64,000 bases of DNA from Sphingomonas phyllosphaerae 5.2. GTDB taxonomy: Bacteria; Pseudomonadota; Alphaproteobacteria; Sphingomonadales; Sphingomonadaceae. Within the stretch, counting starts at the first letter, position 1, and each line of letters opens with the position of its first letter. The stretch spans positions 657,501 to 721,500 of the forward strand of contig NZ_ATTI01000001.1 of NCBI RefSeq assembly GCF_000419605.1, given 5' to 3'. This document shows positions 40,399 through 49,246 of the stretch, piece after piece. Under the pieces are notes generated by a model. That model saw only the letters and a program-made list of their open reading frames with translations, did no database searches and had not been told where the DNA came from. The translations under genes and the position numbers were made by a program.

Positions 40399-41280
40399 AT
40401 GGCCGACGCGGTCGACCCGAAAAGCACGCGTTCCCCGGGGGGGGGGGCGACCGATCCAGTCCGGACCTACCTGAACGCCGCGCAGCCCGCTTTGTCGATA
40501 GCATTCCGCCCGACGAGAGGCGCGCCGGCTCCGACCGATCCGGCCGGGGGGTTCGTTGCCGTCACGGGGGAAGACAGGATGTACGTCGGACAGGATCTGG
40601 TCGATCGCGCCATGACGCGCGACGGGCAACGATACGTGCTGGGCGCGCGGGTTCATCTGGCCAATCCGGACTGGTCAGGGCCATGGGATTGCGCGGAGTT
40701 CGCGGCGTGGTGCGTCTATCACACGTACCTGACGGTGATGGCGGTGCGTCCGCCGAACATCCAATCCGGCGAGTCGTATTCGGGTTGGTGGTATGAAGAT
40801 GCGGCCGCCGGCGATCTGCTGATCCCGGTCGAGCAGGCGATCGCCACGCCGGGCGCGATCCTGATCCGCAAACCCGGTGCGTTCGGGATGAAGGTCGGGC
40901 ATGTCGCGATCTCGCGCGGAGACGGCACGACGATCGAGGCACGATGCGCGAAGGACGGTGTGCTGGTCGTGAAGGATGCGGCGTCGCGCCTGTGGACCAC
41001 CGGCGCCGTCGTCCCCGGTATCGCTTACGTCAGCGACGCCGGCATGGTGGTCGTGCTCGCGCCGCCCGGTGACCTGTTGCACCTCGGATCGCCGTTCATG
41101 CGCGGCGATGCGGTGCTCGCGGTGCAGCAGGCGCTGAAGCAGGCCGGGATCGATCCGGGTCCGCAGGATGGCGTCTATGGCCCGTCCACGGCCGACGCCG
41201 TCGCCGCCTTCCAGGCGCTGCACGGGCTGGCCGTCGATGGCGTGGTCGGGGCGGAGACGCGCGCGGCGCTGCCTCTCTGA
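40399..41280 (+). CDS. NlpC/P60-like hydrolase with peptidoglycan-binding domain
   Basis: About 293 residues. A Cys-centred block GPWDCAEFAAWCVYH (about 94-108) and a later VGHVAISRGDG with His form the core of a cysteine peptidase/amidase of the NlpC/P60-CHAP type. The C-terminal 65 residues (SPFMRGDAVLAVQQALKQAGIDPGPQDGVYG...GLAVDGVVGAETRAAL) are a PG_binding_1 domain. No signal peptide is visible, raising the possibility of a phage- or T6SS-like effector. The true start may be MYVGQDL at 40579, which has a GGGGGAAG site, because codons 13-16 run through an 11-G tract. Confidence 0.72.
   Translation: MADAVDPKSTRSPGGGATDPVRTYLNAAQPALSIAFRPTRGAPAPTDPAGGFVAVTGEDRMYVGQDLVDRAMTRDGQRYVLGARVHLANPDWSGPWDCAEFAAWCVYHTYLTVMAVRPPNIQSGESYSGWWYEDAAAGDLLIPVEQAIATPGAILIRKPGAFGMKVGHVAISRGDGTTIEARCAKDGVLVVKDAASRLWTTGAVVPGIAYVSDAGMVVVLAPPGDLLHLGSPFMRGDAVLAVQQALKQAGIDPGPQDGVYGPSTADAVAAFQALHGLAVDGVVGAETRAALPL
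40437..40447 (+). repeat. Poly-G tract (11 G)
   Basis: Eleven consecutive G residues following CCCC, near the 5' end of the peptidoglycan-hydrolase ORF. Long homopolymers are prone to slippage, so length variation here would shift the frame of the longest ORF version. Confidence 0.85.
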
Positions 41281-41296
41281 AGCGCGTATCTCCGGC

Positions 41297-41328
41297 GCCG
41301 CGTCCCCGTATTCGTACGGGGGCGCGGC
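41297..41328 (+). terminator. Terminator-like hairpin after the peptidoglycan-hydrolase gene
   Basis: GCCGCG-T-CCCCGTA / TACGGGG-G-CGCGGC with a TTCG tetraloop, 17 nt after the stop codon. There is no clear T run after it. Confidence 0.55.
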
Positions 41329-41461
41329 ATCGCGACCGTTGCCTTGGCCGTGCCCGACGCTAAGGAACGGACGTTCGCGATACCGCGTCCCCGCCCGGCA
41401 GTTCCGCTGTCCGCCTGGCGGGTGAAGCGGCGCGGCCGATTGACGAGGGAGAGCGCAAGCC

Positions 41462-42172
41462 GTGGTCAACAAGGTGTACGACGATGCCGCCGCCGCGCTG
41501 GACGGGCTGCTGTTCGATGGCATGACGATCTGCGCCGGCGGGTTCGGGCTGTGCGGCATCCCGGAACGGCTGATCGACGCGATCCGCGATGCCGGGACGA
41601 CCGGGCTGACGATCGCCAGCAACAATGCCGGCATCGATGGCGAGGGGCTGGGCAAGCTGCTGCGCACGCGGCAGGTCAGGAAGATGATCTCCAGCTACGT
41701 CGGCGAGAACAAGGAATTCGAGCGCCAATTCCTGGCTGGCGAACTCGAGGTCGAATTTTGCCCGCAGGGCACGCTGGCCGAACGCTGCCGCGCGGGCGGG
41801 GCGGGTATTCCGGGCTTCTACACCAAGACCGGCGTCGGCACGCAGGTGGCCGAGGGCAAGGAGGTCAAGGAGTTCGACGGGGAGGAATATATCCTCGAGC
41901 GCGGGATCCGTGCCGACCTGTCGATCATCAAGGGCTGGAAAGCCGACGAGAGCGGCAATCTGATCTTCCGGAAGACCGCGCGCAACTTCAACCAGCCGAT
42001 GGCGACGGCCGGCAAGGTCTGCGTCGCCGAGGTCGAGGAAGTGGTGCCGGTCGGCAGCCTGGACCCCGATCACATCCATTTGCCCGGTATCTACGTGAAG
42101 CGGATGATCGTCGGCAGCCCGTATGAAAAGAAGATCGAGTTCCGCACCGTGCGTGAGCGCGCCGCGGCGTGA
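41462..42172 (+). CDS. scoA: 3-oxoacid CoA-transferase subunit A
   Basis: 236 residues. CoA-transferase family I, alpha subunit: glycine-rich MTICAGGFGLCGIPERLI and the ASNNAGIDGEGLG block, then PQGTLAERCRAGGAGIPGFYTKTGVGT. With subunit B it moves CoA between succinyl-CoA and acetoacetate or related 3-oxoacids. Starts with GTG at 41462. First gene of a four-gene coupled run with subunit B at the end. Confidence 0.93.
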   Translation: MVNKVYDDAAAALDGLLFDGMTICAGGFGLCGIPERLIDAIRDAGTTGLTIASNNAGIDGEGLGKLLRTRQVRKMISSYVGENKEFERQFLAGELEVEFCPQGTLAERCRAGGAGIPGFYTKTGVGTQVAEGKEVKEFDGEEYILERGIRADLSIIKGWKADESGNLIFRKTARNFNQPMATAGKVCVAEVEEVVPVGSLDPDHIHLPGIYVKRMIVGSPYEKKIEFRTVRERAAA

Positions 42173-43116
42173 GGCGGGCGGGCGTCCTGCTGGCGCTCGC
42201 CGTGACGCTGGGCGGGTGCACGGTGCAGCGTCAGGCGTTGCTCGGGCGGCCGGGAACGCCGCCCGTCGCGGCCGATCCGCCGCCGCCGCTCGCCGTGCCG
42301 CCCGGGATGGCGTGGCTTTATGGATCGGGCGAAGCCGCGGCACTGTCGGAACAGGCCTATAACGGCATGGTGCGCTACGTCGGCGGCGTGCTGAGCGCCG
42401 CGCGCGACCGGCGCGGGCGGCTGCCATCGCAACGCAAGGAGGGTACGCTGCCGCGTTGGCCGGCGTCCGCGGTGCTGGCGCCGGGCGCCACCGCGGCGAC
42501 GGCCGAAACGCTGCCGTGCGGCGTGCTGCCGCCGGCCGTGGTGCTCGACATGGACGAGACCGCGGTGCTCAACCTCGGCTATGAATATGACGACGGGCAG
42601 CACCCGCGCGAATTCGACCAGAAGCGGTGGGAGCGCTGGGAGCAGGGCGGCGCCGACAAGGTGGTCGCCGTGCCCGGCGCGGTGGCGGCGTTCCGTGCGC
42701 TGCGCAGCATGGGGGTGACGATGGTCATCAACACCAACCGCTCCGCCGCCAACGCCGCGCAGACCGCGCTCGCGCTCTCCAACGCCGGGCTCGGTGCGTT
42801 CACGCACGGCGACACGCTGTTCCTGAAGGGCGACGTCGATGGGCGGTCGGGGAAGGACGGGCGGCGCGCGGCGATTGCGGCGAGATATTGCGTGCTGGCG
42901 CTGGCCGGCGACCAACTGGGCGACTTCGCCGACCTGTTCAATCCGCCCGGCCCGGCGCCGGCGATCGGGCGGCGGATGCTGACCGCGGTCGCGCCGATCG
43001 AGGGGCGCTGGGGCAACGGCTGGTTCATGCTGCCCAACCCGATCTACGGCACCGGGCTCGGCACCGGGTGGGACGAGACCTTCCCGCAGGACAAGCGCTG
43101 GAGCGACACGCCATGA
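42169..43116 (+). CDS. Class C (e(P4)-type) acid phosphatase lipoprotein
   Basis: 315 residues. The N-terminus RRAGVLLALAVTLGGC has a lipobox (LGGC). The HAD nucleophile motif VVLDMDETAVLN (DxDxT) is near residue 128, VINTNRSAANAAQ and GDQLGDFADLF complete the active site. It hydrolyses phosphomonoesters such as nucleotides at the outer membrane. The start GTG 42169 overlaps the scoA stop (GTGA), and its own stop overlaps the next start (ATGA), so it is translated with the CoA-transferase operon although functionally unrelated. Confidence 0.9.
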   Translation: MRRAGVLLALAVTLGGCTVQRQALLGRPGTPPVAADPPPPLAVPPGMAWLYGSGEAAALSEQAYNGMVRYVGGVLSAARDRRGRLPSQRKEGTLPRWPASAVLAPGATAATAETLPCGVLPPAVVLDMDETAVLNLGYEYDDGQHPREFDQKRWERWEQGGADKVVAVPGAVAAFRALRSMGVTMVINTNRSAANAAQTALALSNAGLGAFTHGDTLFLKGDVDGRSGKDGRRAAIAARYCVLALAGDQLGDFADLFNPPGPAPAIGRRMLTAVAPIEGRWGNGWFMLPNPIYGTGLGTGWDETFPQDKRWSDTP

Positions 43117-43424
43117 GCGAGCAACCGGCCGGCGCGATCGCGGTGGATGCCGACGTATCGGGCGCGCGCTCTGCCGAGATCGCGCGGGCGTGGATCACCG
43201 ACCGCGCGGGGAGCACGGCGTGGATCGATGCGCGCATCCTTGAGGATCCGCACGTGTTCGCGCATCTGATCGCGGACACCGTGCGCCATGCCGCGCGTGC
43301 GTATGCCGGGACGTGGGACATGCCCGAGGACACTGCCTTGCAAGCTATCGTCGGCGGCCTGACTGCGCATCTGCGCGAACAGGCGACCGACCTCACCACC
43401 ATCCAGGACGGGAGCCTGAACTGA
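43113..43424 (+). CDS. DUF5076-family protein
   Basis: 103 residues, cytosolic (no signal peptide). The sequence [46 protein letters not shown] matches the DUF5076 pattern known from sphingomonads and related alphaproteobacteria; function unknown. It overlaps its neighbours at both ends (ATGA, TGATG), so expression is coupled to scoB. Confidence 0.8.
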   Translation: MSEQPAGAIAVDADVSGARSAEIARAWITDRAGSTAWIDARILEDPHVFAHLIADTVRHAARAYAGTWDMPEDTALQAIVGGLTAHLREQATDLTTIQDGSLN

Positions 43425-44074
43425 TGTCGCAGGAAGCAAAAGGCTGGGACCGCAACGGTATGGCGGCACGTGCGGCGCGGGAGCTGAAGGACGGCTATTA
43501 CGTCAACCTCGGCATCGGCATCCCGACTTTGGTCGCCAACAACATTCCGGCGGGGATGACGGTGACGCTGCAGTCCGAGAACGGGATGCTCGGGATAGGG
43601 CCGTTCCCCTATGACGACGAGGTCGACCCGGATCTGATCAACGCCGGCAAGCAGACGATCAGCGAGCTGCCGTCTTCGGCCTATTTCGGAAGCGAGCAGA
43701 GCTTCGCGATGATCCGCGGCGGCCATATCGACCTGACCGTATTGGGCGCGATGGAGGTCAGCGAAGGGGGAGACATCGCCAACTGGATGATCCCCGGCAA
43801 GATGATCAAGGGCATGGGCGGTGCGATGGATCTCGTCGCGGGCGTCAAGAAGATCATCGTGGTGATGGAACACGTGTCGAAGGACGGCACGCCGAAGTTC
43901 CTGCCGCAATGCTCGCTGCCGCTGACCGGCCGCAATGTGGTGGACATGGTCGTGACCGACCTCGCGGTGTTCCAGCGTCCCGACCATGACGCGCCGTTCC
44001 GGCTGGTCGAGCTCGCGCCGGGCGTGACGGCGGACGAGGTCGCGGCGAAGACGACGGCGCGGTACGAGGTGTAG
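43424..44074 (+). CDS. scoB: 3-oxoacid CoA-transferase subunit B
   Basis: 216 residues. The catalytic Glu is in [14 protein letters not shown] (Glu near residue 51), the residue that forms the glutamyl-CoA intermediate. Other family blocks: [47 protein letters not shown]. It starts inside the stop codon of the DUF5076 gene (TGATG) and lies 1.25 kb from subunit A. Confidence 0.93.
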   Translation: MSQEAKGWDRNGMAARAARELKDGYYVNLGIGIPTLVANNIPAGMTVTLQSENGMLGIGPFPYDDEVDPDLINAGKQTISELPSSAYFGSEQSFAMIRGGHIDLTVLGAMEVSEGGDIANWMIPGKMIKGMGGAMDLVAGVKKIIVVMEHVSKDGTPKFLPQCSLPLTGRNVVDMVVTDLAVFQRPDHDAPFRLVELAPGVTADEVAAKTTARYEV

Positions 44075-44079
44075 CGCGC

Positions 44080-44766
44080 ATGGCGTACACGCTTGTCACC
44101 GCGAACCGCAATTATTCGAGCTGGTCGCTGCGCCCGTGGGTGCTGATGACCACGCTCGGGATACCCTTCGCCGACCGGATCGAGCCGTTCGCGAGCATGA
44201 ACAATCATGCCGCCTTCCGCGCCTTTTCGCCGACCGGGCAGGTGCCGGTGCTGATCGACGGCGACCGGACAATATGGGACTCGCTGGGCATCGTTTTGTA
44301 CCTGGCCGAGCGGCATGACGGCGTGTGGCCCGCTGATCCGGCGGCACGCGCCTGGGCGATGTGCGCAGTGACCGAGATGCATGGCGGGTTCGGCGCGCTC
44401 CGCAACGAGCGTACGATGACCGTCGGACAGCGCGTGGCACCCACTGCCGGTTCGGACGCGCTGTCGCGCGACGTCGCCCGGCTGGCCGAGTTGTGGAGCG
44501 AAGGGCTGGAGCGGTTCGGCGGGCCGTGGCTTGCCGGACCGGCGTTCACGGTCGTCGACGCCTTCTACGCGCCGGTGGCGTTCCGGGTGCGCAGTTACGG
44601 CATCGACGTCGGCGCGGCCGGCGCGCGCTGGGTGGCGTGGATGCTGGAGCAACCGGCGATGCGCGAGTGGGAGCGGCAGGCGCTGGCCGAGACGTTTCGC
44701 GAGCGTGCGCACGAAGCGGAGGTCGCTGCGGTCGGCGAGGTGATCGAGGATCGCCGCGCCCGCTAA
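44080..44766 (+). CDS. Glutathione S-transferase family protein
   Basis: 228 residues. The thioredoxin-like N-terminal domain has YSSWSLRPWVLMTTLGIPF and the glutathione-binding SPTGQVPVLIDGD...WDSLGIVLYLAE, followed by the all-helical domain with LAGPAFTVVDAFYAPVAFR. The catalytic Ser near SWSLRP suggests a serine-type GST. Starts 5 bp after scoB and is probably part of the same transcript. Confidence 0.88.
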   Translation: MAYTLVTANRNYSSWSLRPWVLMTTLGIPFADRIEPFASMNNHAAFRAFSPTGQVPVLIDGDRTIWDSLGIVLYLAERHDGVWPADPAARAWAMCAVTEMHGGFGALRNERTMTVGQRVAPTAGSDALSRDVARLAELWSEGLERFGGPWLAGPAFTVVDAFYAPVAFRVRSYGIDVGAAGARWVAWMLEQPAMREWERQALAETFRERAHEAEVAAVGEVIEDRRAR

Positions 44767-44833
44767 GCCAGCGCGACATTTCCTGTCGTGCGAACTTGGA
44801 GCGACGATGCTTTTCGTTTAACAGCCGCCCATC

Positions 44834-46264
44834 ATGTCCACCGCCCCCCGCACATTGTACGAGAAGGTCTGGGACGCTCACGTTGTCGAGCGTCGCGACG
44901 ATGGTTCCTGCCTGATCTATATCGACCGTCACCTCGTCCACGAAGTGACCAGCCCGCAGGCGTTCGAGGGGCTTCGCGCCGCCGGCCGGCGGGTGCGACG
45001 GCCCGAGCTGACGCTGGCGGTGCCGGACCATAATCTGCCGACGACCGCGCGCGTCGACGCGGCGGGCGACGAGTTGCCGATTGCGGACCGCGAGAGCGCG
45101 GAGCAGCTCGGTGCGCTGCGCCGCAACGTCGCCGAGTTCGGCGTGCCCTATATCGATGCGCTGTCGGCGCGGCAGGGCATCGTGCACGTCGTCGGGCCGG
45201 AGCAGGGCTTCACGCTGCCGGGCACGACCATGGTGTGCGGTGACAGCCATACCTCCGCGCATGGCGCTCTGGGTGCGCTGGCGTTCGGGATCGGCACCAG
45301 CGAGGTCGAGCACGTGCTCGCGACGCAGACGCTGATCCTGTCGCCGTCCAGGACGATGGAAGTGCGCGTCGACGGTACGCTCGGCTACGGCGTCAGCGCC
45401 AAGGACGTGGTGCTGGCGATCATCGGGCAGATCGGCGCGGCGGGCGGCACCGGCCATGTGATCGAGTTCACCGGCGACGTGATCCGCAACCTGTCGGTCG
45501 AGGGGCGGCTGACGATTGCCAACATGTCGATCGAGGGCGGCGCGCGCGCCGGAATGATCGCGCCGGACGAAACGACCTTCGCGTATCTGAAGGGGCGCCC
45601 GCTGGCGCCGCAGGGCGCGGACTGGGACAAGGCGGTTGCGTGGTGGCGGACGCTGCCGAGCGACGCCGGTGCGCGCTACGATCGGACAGTGCTGCTGGAT
45701 GGCAGCGCGATCGCACCGGTACTGACCTGGGGCACGAGCCCGGAGGACGTGGTGCCGATCACCGGGGTGGTTCCGGCGCCGGAGAGCTTCGCGGACCCGT
45801 CGAAGCAGGAAGCGGCGCGCAAGTCGCTCGACTATATGGGGCTGGCGCCGGGGATGCGAATGCAGGACGTGCCGGTCCAGCACGTCTTCATCGGCAGCTG
45901 CACCAACAGTCGCATCGAGGATCTGCGCGCCGCCGCCGGCGTGGCGAGCGGGCGGCACGTCGCCGATGGCGTGCGCGCGATGGTCGTTCCCGGATCGGGG
46001 CTGGTCAAGCGGCAGGCCGAGGCTGAGGGGCTGGACCGCGTCTTTACCGAGGCCGGGTTCGAATGGCGCGAGCCGGGCTGTTCGATGTGCCTGGCGATGA
46101 ACCCCGACAAGGTGCCGCCGGGCGAGCGTTGCGCCTCGACCAGCAACAGGAATTTCGTGGGACGTCAGGGACCTGGCGCCCGCACTCACTTGTTGTCGCC
46201 GGCAATGGCAGCGGCGGCGGCGGTCACCGGACGGCTGGCCGACGTACGCGAGCTGATGGGCTGA
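44834..46264 (+). CDS. leuC: 3-isopropylmalate dehydratase, large subunit
   Basis: Isomerises 2- to 3-isopropylmalate in leucine biosynthesis together with LeuD. 476 residues. Aconitase-family iron-sulfur cysteines are in [29 protein letters not shown] and [10 protein letters not shown]. Typical start [15 protein letters not shown] and end block [23 protein letters not shown]. Followed after 16 bp by a small ORF and then leuD. Confidence 0.97.
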   Translation: MSTAPRTLYEKVWDAHVVERRDDGSCLIYIDRHLVHEVTSPQAFEGLRAAGRRVRRPELTLAVPDHNLPTTARVDAAGDELPIADRESAEQLGALRRNVAEFGVPYIDALSARQGIVHVVGPEQGFTLPGTTMVCGDSHTSAHGALGALAFGIGTSEVEHVLATQTLILSPSRTMEVRVDGTLGYGVSAKDVVLAIIGQIGAAGGTGHVIEFTGDVIRNLSVEGRLTIANMSIEGGARAGMIAPDETTFAYLKGRPLAPQGADWDKAVAWWRTLPSDAGARYDRTVLLDGSAIAPVLTWGTSPEDVVPITGVVPAPESFADPSKQEAARKSLDYMGLAPGMRMQDVPVQHVFIGSCTNSRIEDLRAAAGVASGRHVADGVRAMVVPGSGLVKRQAEAEGLDRVFTEAGFEWREPGCSMCLAMNPDKVPPGERCASTSNRNFVGRQGPGARTHLLSPAMAAAAAVTGRLADVRELMG

Positions 46265-46280
46265 GACGGAAGGACGTGAG

Positions 46281-46388
46281 ATGAAGAAGGTGCTGATGTT
46301 CCTGATCGCCGGTTCGGTGCTGAGCGGTGTCGCTGCCTATGCCGCGATCGCGCGCCCTGCGATCCCGGCCAGCCGCCCGACCCGCTGA
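46281..46388 (+). CDS. 35-residue small protein between leuC and leuD
   Basis: ATG at 46281 is preceded by GGAAGGA 8 nt upstream. The product has a hydrophobic N-terminus ([24 protein letters not shown]) and a short PRP-type tail, and its stop TGA at 46386-46388 overlaps the leuD start as TGATG. It could be a tiny membrane or exported protein, or mainly a device coupling leuD translation. No family recognised. Confidence 0.55.
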   Translation: MKKVLMFLIAGSVLSGVAAYAAIARPAIPASRPTR

Positions 46389-47017
46389 TGGACCCGGTCG
46401 CGCTCGTTTCGGGCACCGCCTATCCGTGGGGCGCCAAGAACGTCGACACCGACGTCATCATTCCGGCGCACTGGCTGAAGACGATCACGCGCTCCGGGCT
46501 GGGGCGCGGTGCGTTCGAGACGGTGCGCAGCGTGCCCGGCAACATCTTCGACGACCCGCGCTATGCCGGGGCGCCGGTGCTGATCGCCGGCGACAATTTC
46601 GGATGCGGGTCGAGCCGCGAGCACGCCGCCTGGGCGCTGCGCGATATGGGCGTGCGTGCCGTGATCGCGCCGAGCTTCTCCGACATCTTCTCGGGCAATG
46701 CTTTCAAGAACGGCATCGTGGCCGTCGTGCTACCGCAGGCGGCGATCGACCGGCTCGTCGAGGTCGCCAAGGACAGCCCGGTCACCGTCGACCTTGAGAC
46801 GATGACCGTCACCACGCCCTATCAGGATCGTTTCCCGTTCGAGCTCGACGCCTTCCGGCGCCGCTGTCTGATGGAAGGGCTAGACGAAGTCGGGCTGACG
46901 CTGGCAAAGGATACCGCGATTTCGAAATTCGAGGAGCGGCTCGACGACGAGCGGCCCTGGATCAGGAGAGATGCGGCACATGCGAGCATTGCTGTCGAGG
47001 GCGCCGGGCGGACCTGA
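46388..47017 (+). CDS. leuD: 3-isopropylmalate dehydratase, small subunit
   Basis: 209 residues, the swivel domain of isopropylmalate isomerase. Conserved [14 protein letters not shown] and [18 protein letters not shown], then IVAVVLPQ and [14 protein letters not shown]. Starts in the stop codon of the preceding small ORF and its 3' end overlaps the next gene, so leuC to the oxidoreductase is one operon. Confidence 0.96.
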   Translation: MDPVALVSGTAYPWGAKNVDTDVIIPAHWLKTITRSGLGRGAFETVRSVPGNIFDDPRYAGAPVLIAGDNFGCGSSREHAAWALRDMGVRAVIAPSFSDIFSGNAFKNGIVAVVLPQAAIDRLVEVAKDSPVTVDLETMTVTTPYQDRFPFELDAFRRRCLMEGLDEVGLTLAKDTAISKFEERLDDERPWIRRDAAHASIAVEGAGRT

Positions 47018-47981
47018 AACTCTGGAGATCGGCGAACTGCCCGATCCGGCCGCCGGTCCCGGCGAGGTGCTGGTCGCGATCAAGGCGTGCTCGATCAACT
47101 ATCCCGACGTGCTGGTGATCGAGGATCGCTACCAGTTCCAGCCACCCCGTCCCTTCGCGCCGGGTGGTGACATAGCGGGCGTCGTGGCCGCGGTCGGCGA
47201 CGGCGTGACGCGCTGGCAGGTCGGCGACCGCGTAATGGGTACCGTGTTGATGGGCGGACTGGCCGAGCGGCGCGCGGTCGCCGCCGACGCGCTCTACCCG
47301 CTGCCCGAAAACCGCGGCTTCGAGGAAGGCGCGGCGCTGTTGCTCACTTATGCCACCAGCATCCATGCGCTGGTCGATCGCGGGCGGATCGCCGACGGCG
47401 ACCGGCTGCTGGTGCTGGGCGCGTCCGGCGGGGTCGGGCTGGCAGCGGTAGAGCTGGGCAAGGCGTTCGGGGCCTATGTCGTCGGTGCGGTGTCGAGCGA
47501 GGAGAAGGCGCAGGCAGTGCGCGATGCGGGTGCCGACGACGTGGTCGTCTACGATCGTGCGCCGTTCGACAAGCCGGCATCGAAGGCGCTGGCGGACCGG
47601 TTCAAGGCCGCTGGCGGCGCTGGCGGCTTCCAGGTGATCTACGATGCGGTCGGCGGCGATTACGCCGAGCCGGCGTTGCGTTCGATCGGCTGGGAGGGCC
47701 GCTATCTCGTCGTCGGCTTCCCGGCCGGCATACCGAAGCTGCCGCTCAACCTGACCTTGCTGAAGAGCTGCGACGTGTGCGGGGTGTTCTGGGGGGCGTT
47801 TGCGGGACGCGACCCGGCGGCGAACCGCGCGCATATCGAGCGACTGCTGGCGTTATGGGGCGCAGGGCGGATCAGCCCGCGCGTCACCCAGGTCTTCCCG
47901 CTGGAGCAGGGCGGGGCGGCGATCGCGCGGCTGGGCGCGCGCACCGCGATCGGCAAGCTGGTGGTGCGTGTCGCGGATTGA
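46980..47981 (+). CDS. NADPH:quinone oxidoreductase-type MDR protein
   Basis: About 333 residues, zinc-free medium-chain reductase of the quinone oxidoreductase group. [36 protein letters not shown] and the dinucleotide site [21 protein letters not shown] are typical, followed by [14 protein letters not shown]. The zinc-ligand cysteines of alcohol dehydrogenases are lacking. The start overlaps the leuD 3' end; ATG 46971 or 46980, with AGGAG just upstream. Confidence 0.9.
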   Translation: MRALLSRAPGGPETLEIGELPDPAAGPGEVLVAIKACSINYPDVLVIEDRYQFQPPRPFAPGGDIAGVVAAVGDGVTRWQVGDRVMGTVLMGGLAERRAVAADALYPLPENRGFEEGAALLLTYATSIHALVDRGRIADGDRLLVLGASGGVGLAAVELGKAFGAYVVGAVSSEEKAQAVRDAGADDVVVYDRAPFDKPASKALADRFKAAGGAGGFQVIYDAVGGDYAEPALRSIGWEGRYLVVGFPAGIPKLPLNLTLLKSCDVCGVFWGAFAGRDPAANRAHIERLLALWGAGRISPRVTQVFPLEQGGAAIARLGARTAIGKLVVRVAD

Positions 47982-48043
47982 GCGCCCGTTGCGCGCGGCC
48001 CCTGCGCGCACTATCCATCGGTGATGTACCGACGGGAGCCAAC

Positions 48044-48367
48044 ATGACCCTTTTCGACGATCGTGAACGCGCAGAGGAGGCGAAATACGCCCGTGACGAG
48101 GAGGTGGCGTTCCGGATCATCGCACGGCGCAATCGGCTGGTCGGACAATGGGCCGCGCAGCTGATGCAGCTGACTCCCGCCGAAACCGATGCCTATGCCA
48201 AGGCGGTGGTGCAGGCCGATTTCGAGGAAGCCGGTGACGACGACGTCGTGCGCAAGATCTATGGCGACCTGACCGCGGCGAACGTCGATGTCGAGGAAGC
48301 GGTGGTGCGCCGCGCGCTGGATGAGCAACTGGTCGAGGCGCGCCGTCAATTGATGCAGCCGGAGTAA
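48044..48367 (+). CDS. DUF1476 protein, F1-ATPase inhibitory zeta subunit family
   Basis: 107 residues beginning MTLFDDRERAEEAKYARDEE, the characteristic start of PF07345. Members in Paracoccus are the zeta subunit that blocks reverse rotation of the F1-ATPase; the inhibitory N-terminal helix is well conserved here, the rest is a four-helix bundle. It has no ATP-synthase genes around it, which is usual. Followed within 6 bp by a BolA gene. Confidence 0.93.
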   Translation: MTLFDDRERAEEAKYARDEEVAFRIIARRNRLVGQWAAQLMQLTPAETDAYAKAVVQADFEEAGDDDVVRKIYGDLTAANVDVEEAVVRRALDEQLVEARRQLMQPE

Positions 48368-48372
48368 CGCGG

Positions 48373-48606
48373 ATGCCGATGGAAGGAAGCGAGATCGTCG
48401 CGCTCATCAAGGCGGGGATCCCCGATGCGGAGGTCGAGATGACCGACCTGGCCGGCGACAACGACCATTGGGCAGCGCGCGTCACCGCGGCGTCGTTCGC
48501 CGGGATGCCACGGGTCAAGCAGCATCAGGCGGTCTATGCCGCGCTGGGCGGGCGCATGGGCGGGGTGCTGCACGCCTTGCAGTTGACCACCGCCGTCCCG
48601 AAGTAA
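48373..48606 (+). CDS. BolA-family protein
   Basis: 77 residues with the KH-like BolA fold: VALIKAGIPDAEVEMTDLAGDNDHWAARVTAASFAGMPRVKQHQAVYAALGG. The conserved His in MPRVKQHQAVY and the early loop position are where a [2Fe-2S] cluster is shared with a monothiol glutaredoxin. The downstream gene is such a glutaredoxin, so the two proteins are likely partners in iron-sulfur handling. Confidence 0.94.
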   Translation: MPMEGSEIVALIKAGIPDAEVEMTDLAGDNDHWAARVTAASFAGMPRVKQHQAVYAALGGRMGGVLHALQLTTAVPK

Positions 48607-48651
48607 GCCGCAGCATTGCTGCGCGACCCCGCGCCAAGAAGGATGATCGAA

Positions 48652-48999
48652 ATGACCGACGACGCCAACGCCCGCATCGACACGCTGGTGAAGAGCAACC
48701 CGGTGGTGCTGTTCATGAAGGGCTCGCCGCTGTTCCCGCAGTGTGGCTTCTCCAGCCGTGCGATCGCGATCCTGGAGCGGCTGGGCGTCGATTTCGAGAG
48801 CGTCGACGTGTTGCAGGACCAGGCGATCCGGCAGGGCATCAAGAGCTATTCGGACTGGCCGACGATCCCGCAGCTTTACGTCGGCGGCGAGTTCGTCGGC
48901 GGATCGGACATCATGATGGAGATGTACGAGGCTGGCGAGTTGGGTGAGCTGTTCCAGAAGGCCGGCGCTGCCAAGGCAGCGGAAGCGCCGCAGGCGTAG
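48652..48999 (+). CDS. grxD: Monothiol glutaredoxin, Grx4 type
   Basis: 115 residues. The active site is PQCGFSS (CGFS motif), preceded by NPVVLFMKG and followed by WPTIPQLYVGGEFVGGSDIM. Monothiol glutaredoxins carry a bridging [2Fe-2S] cluster and pair with BolA, encoded 45 bp upstream. Start chosen at MTDDANARID; ATG at 48643 is in frame but leaves no space for the AAGAAGG site. Confidence 0.96.
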   Translation: MTDDANARIDTLVKSNPVVLFMKGSPLFPQCGFSSRAIAILERLGVDFESVDVLQDQAIRQGIKSYSDWPTIPQLYVGGEFVGGSDIMMEMYEAGELGELFQKAGAAKAAEAPQA

Positions 49000-49246
49000 T
49001 GACGCGCACGGGCGGGATCGGGGTGCGTTGCGCCCCGATCGCCGCCTACGGTGGTTGTCGAGCGACGATCGGGGCGCAACCGCTCGAGCATCGCCGGATG
49101 CGCGAGACCGGAGTCCGACTCGTCACCCGGTGTACCATCCGGACTACCGTCTTGAGCTTTTCCCGAAGAAGCTGACCGCGCTTCGAGGCGGGCGTTGACG
49201 CTGGAGCCTGCTCACCGCTGCTTCCGTCCGGGCGTGGTAAATACGA

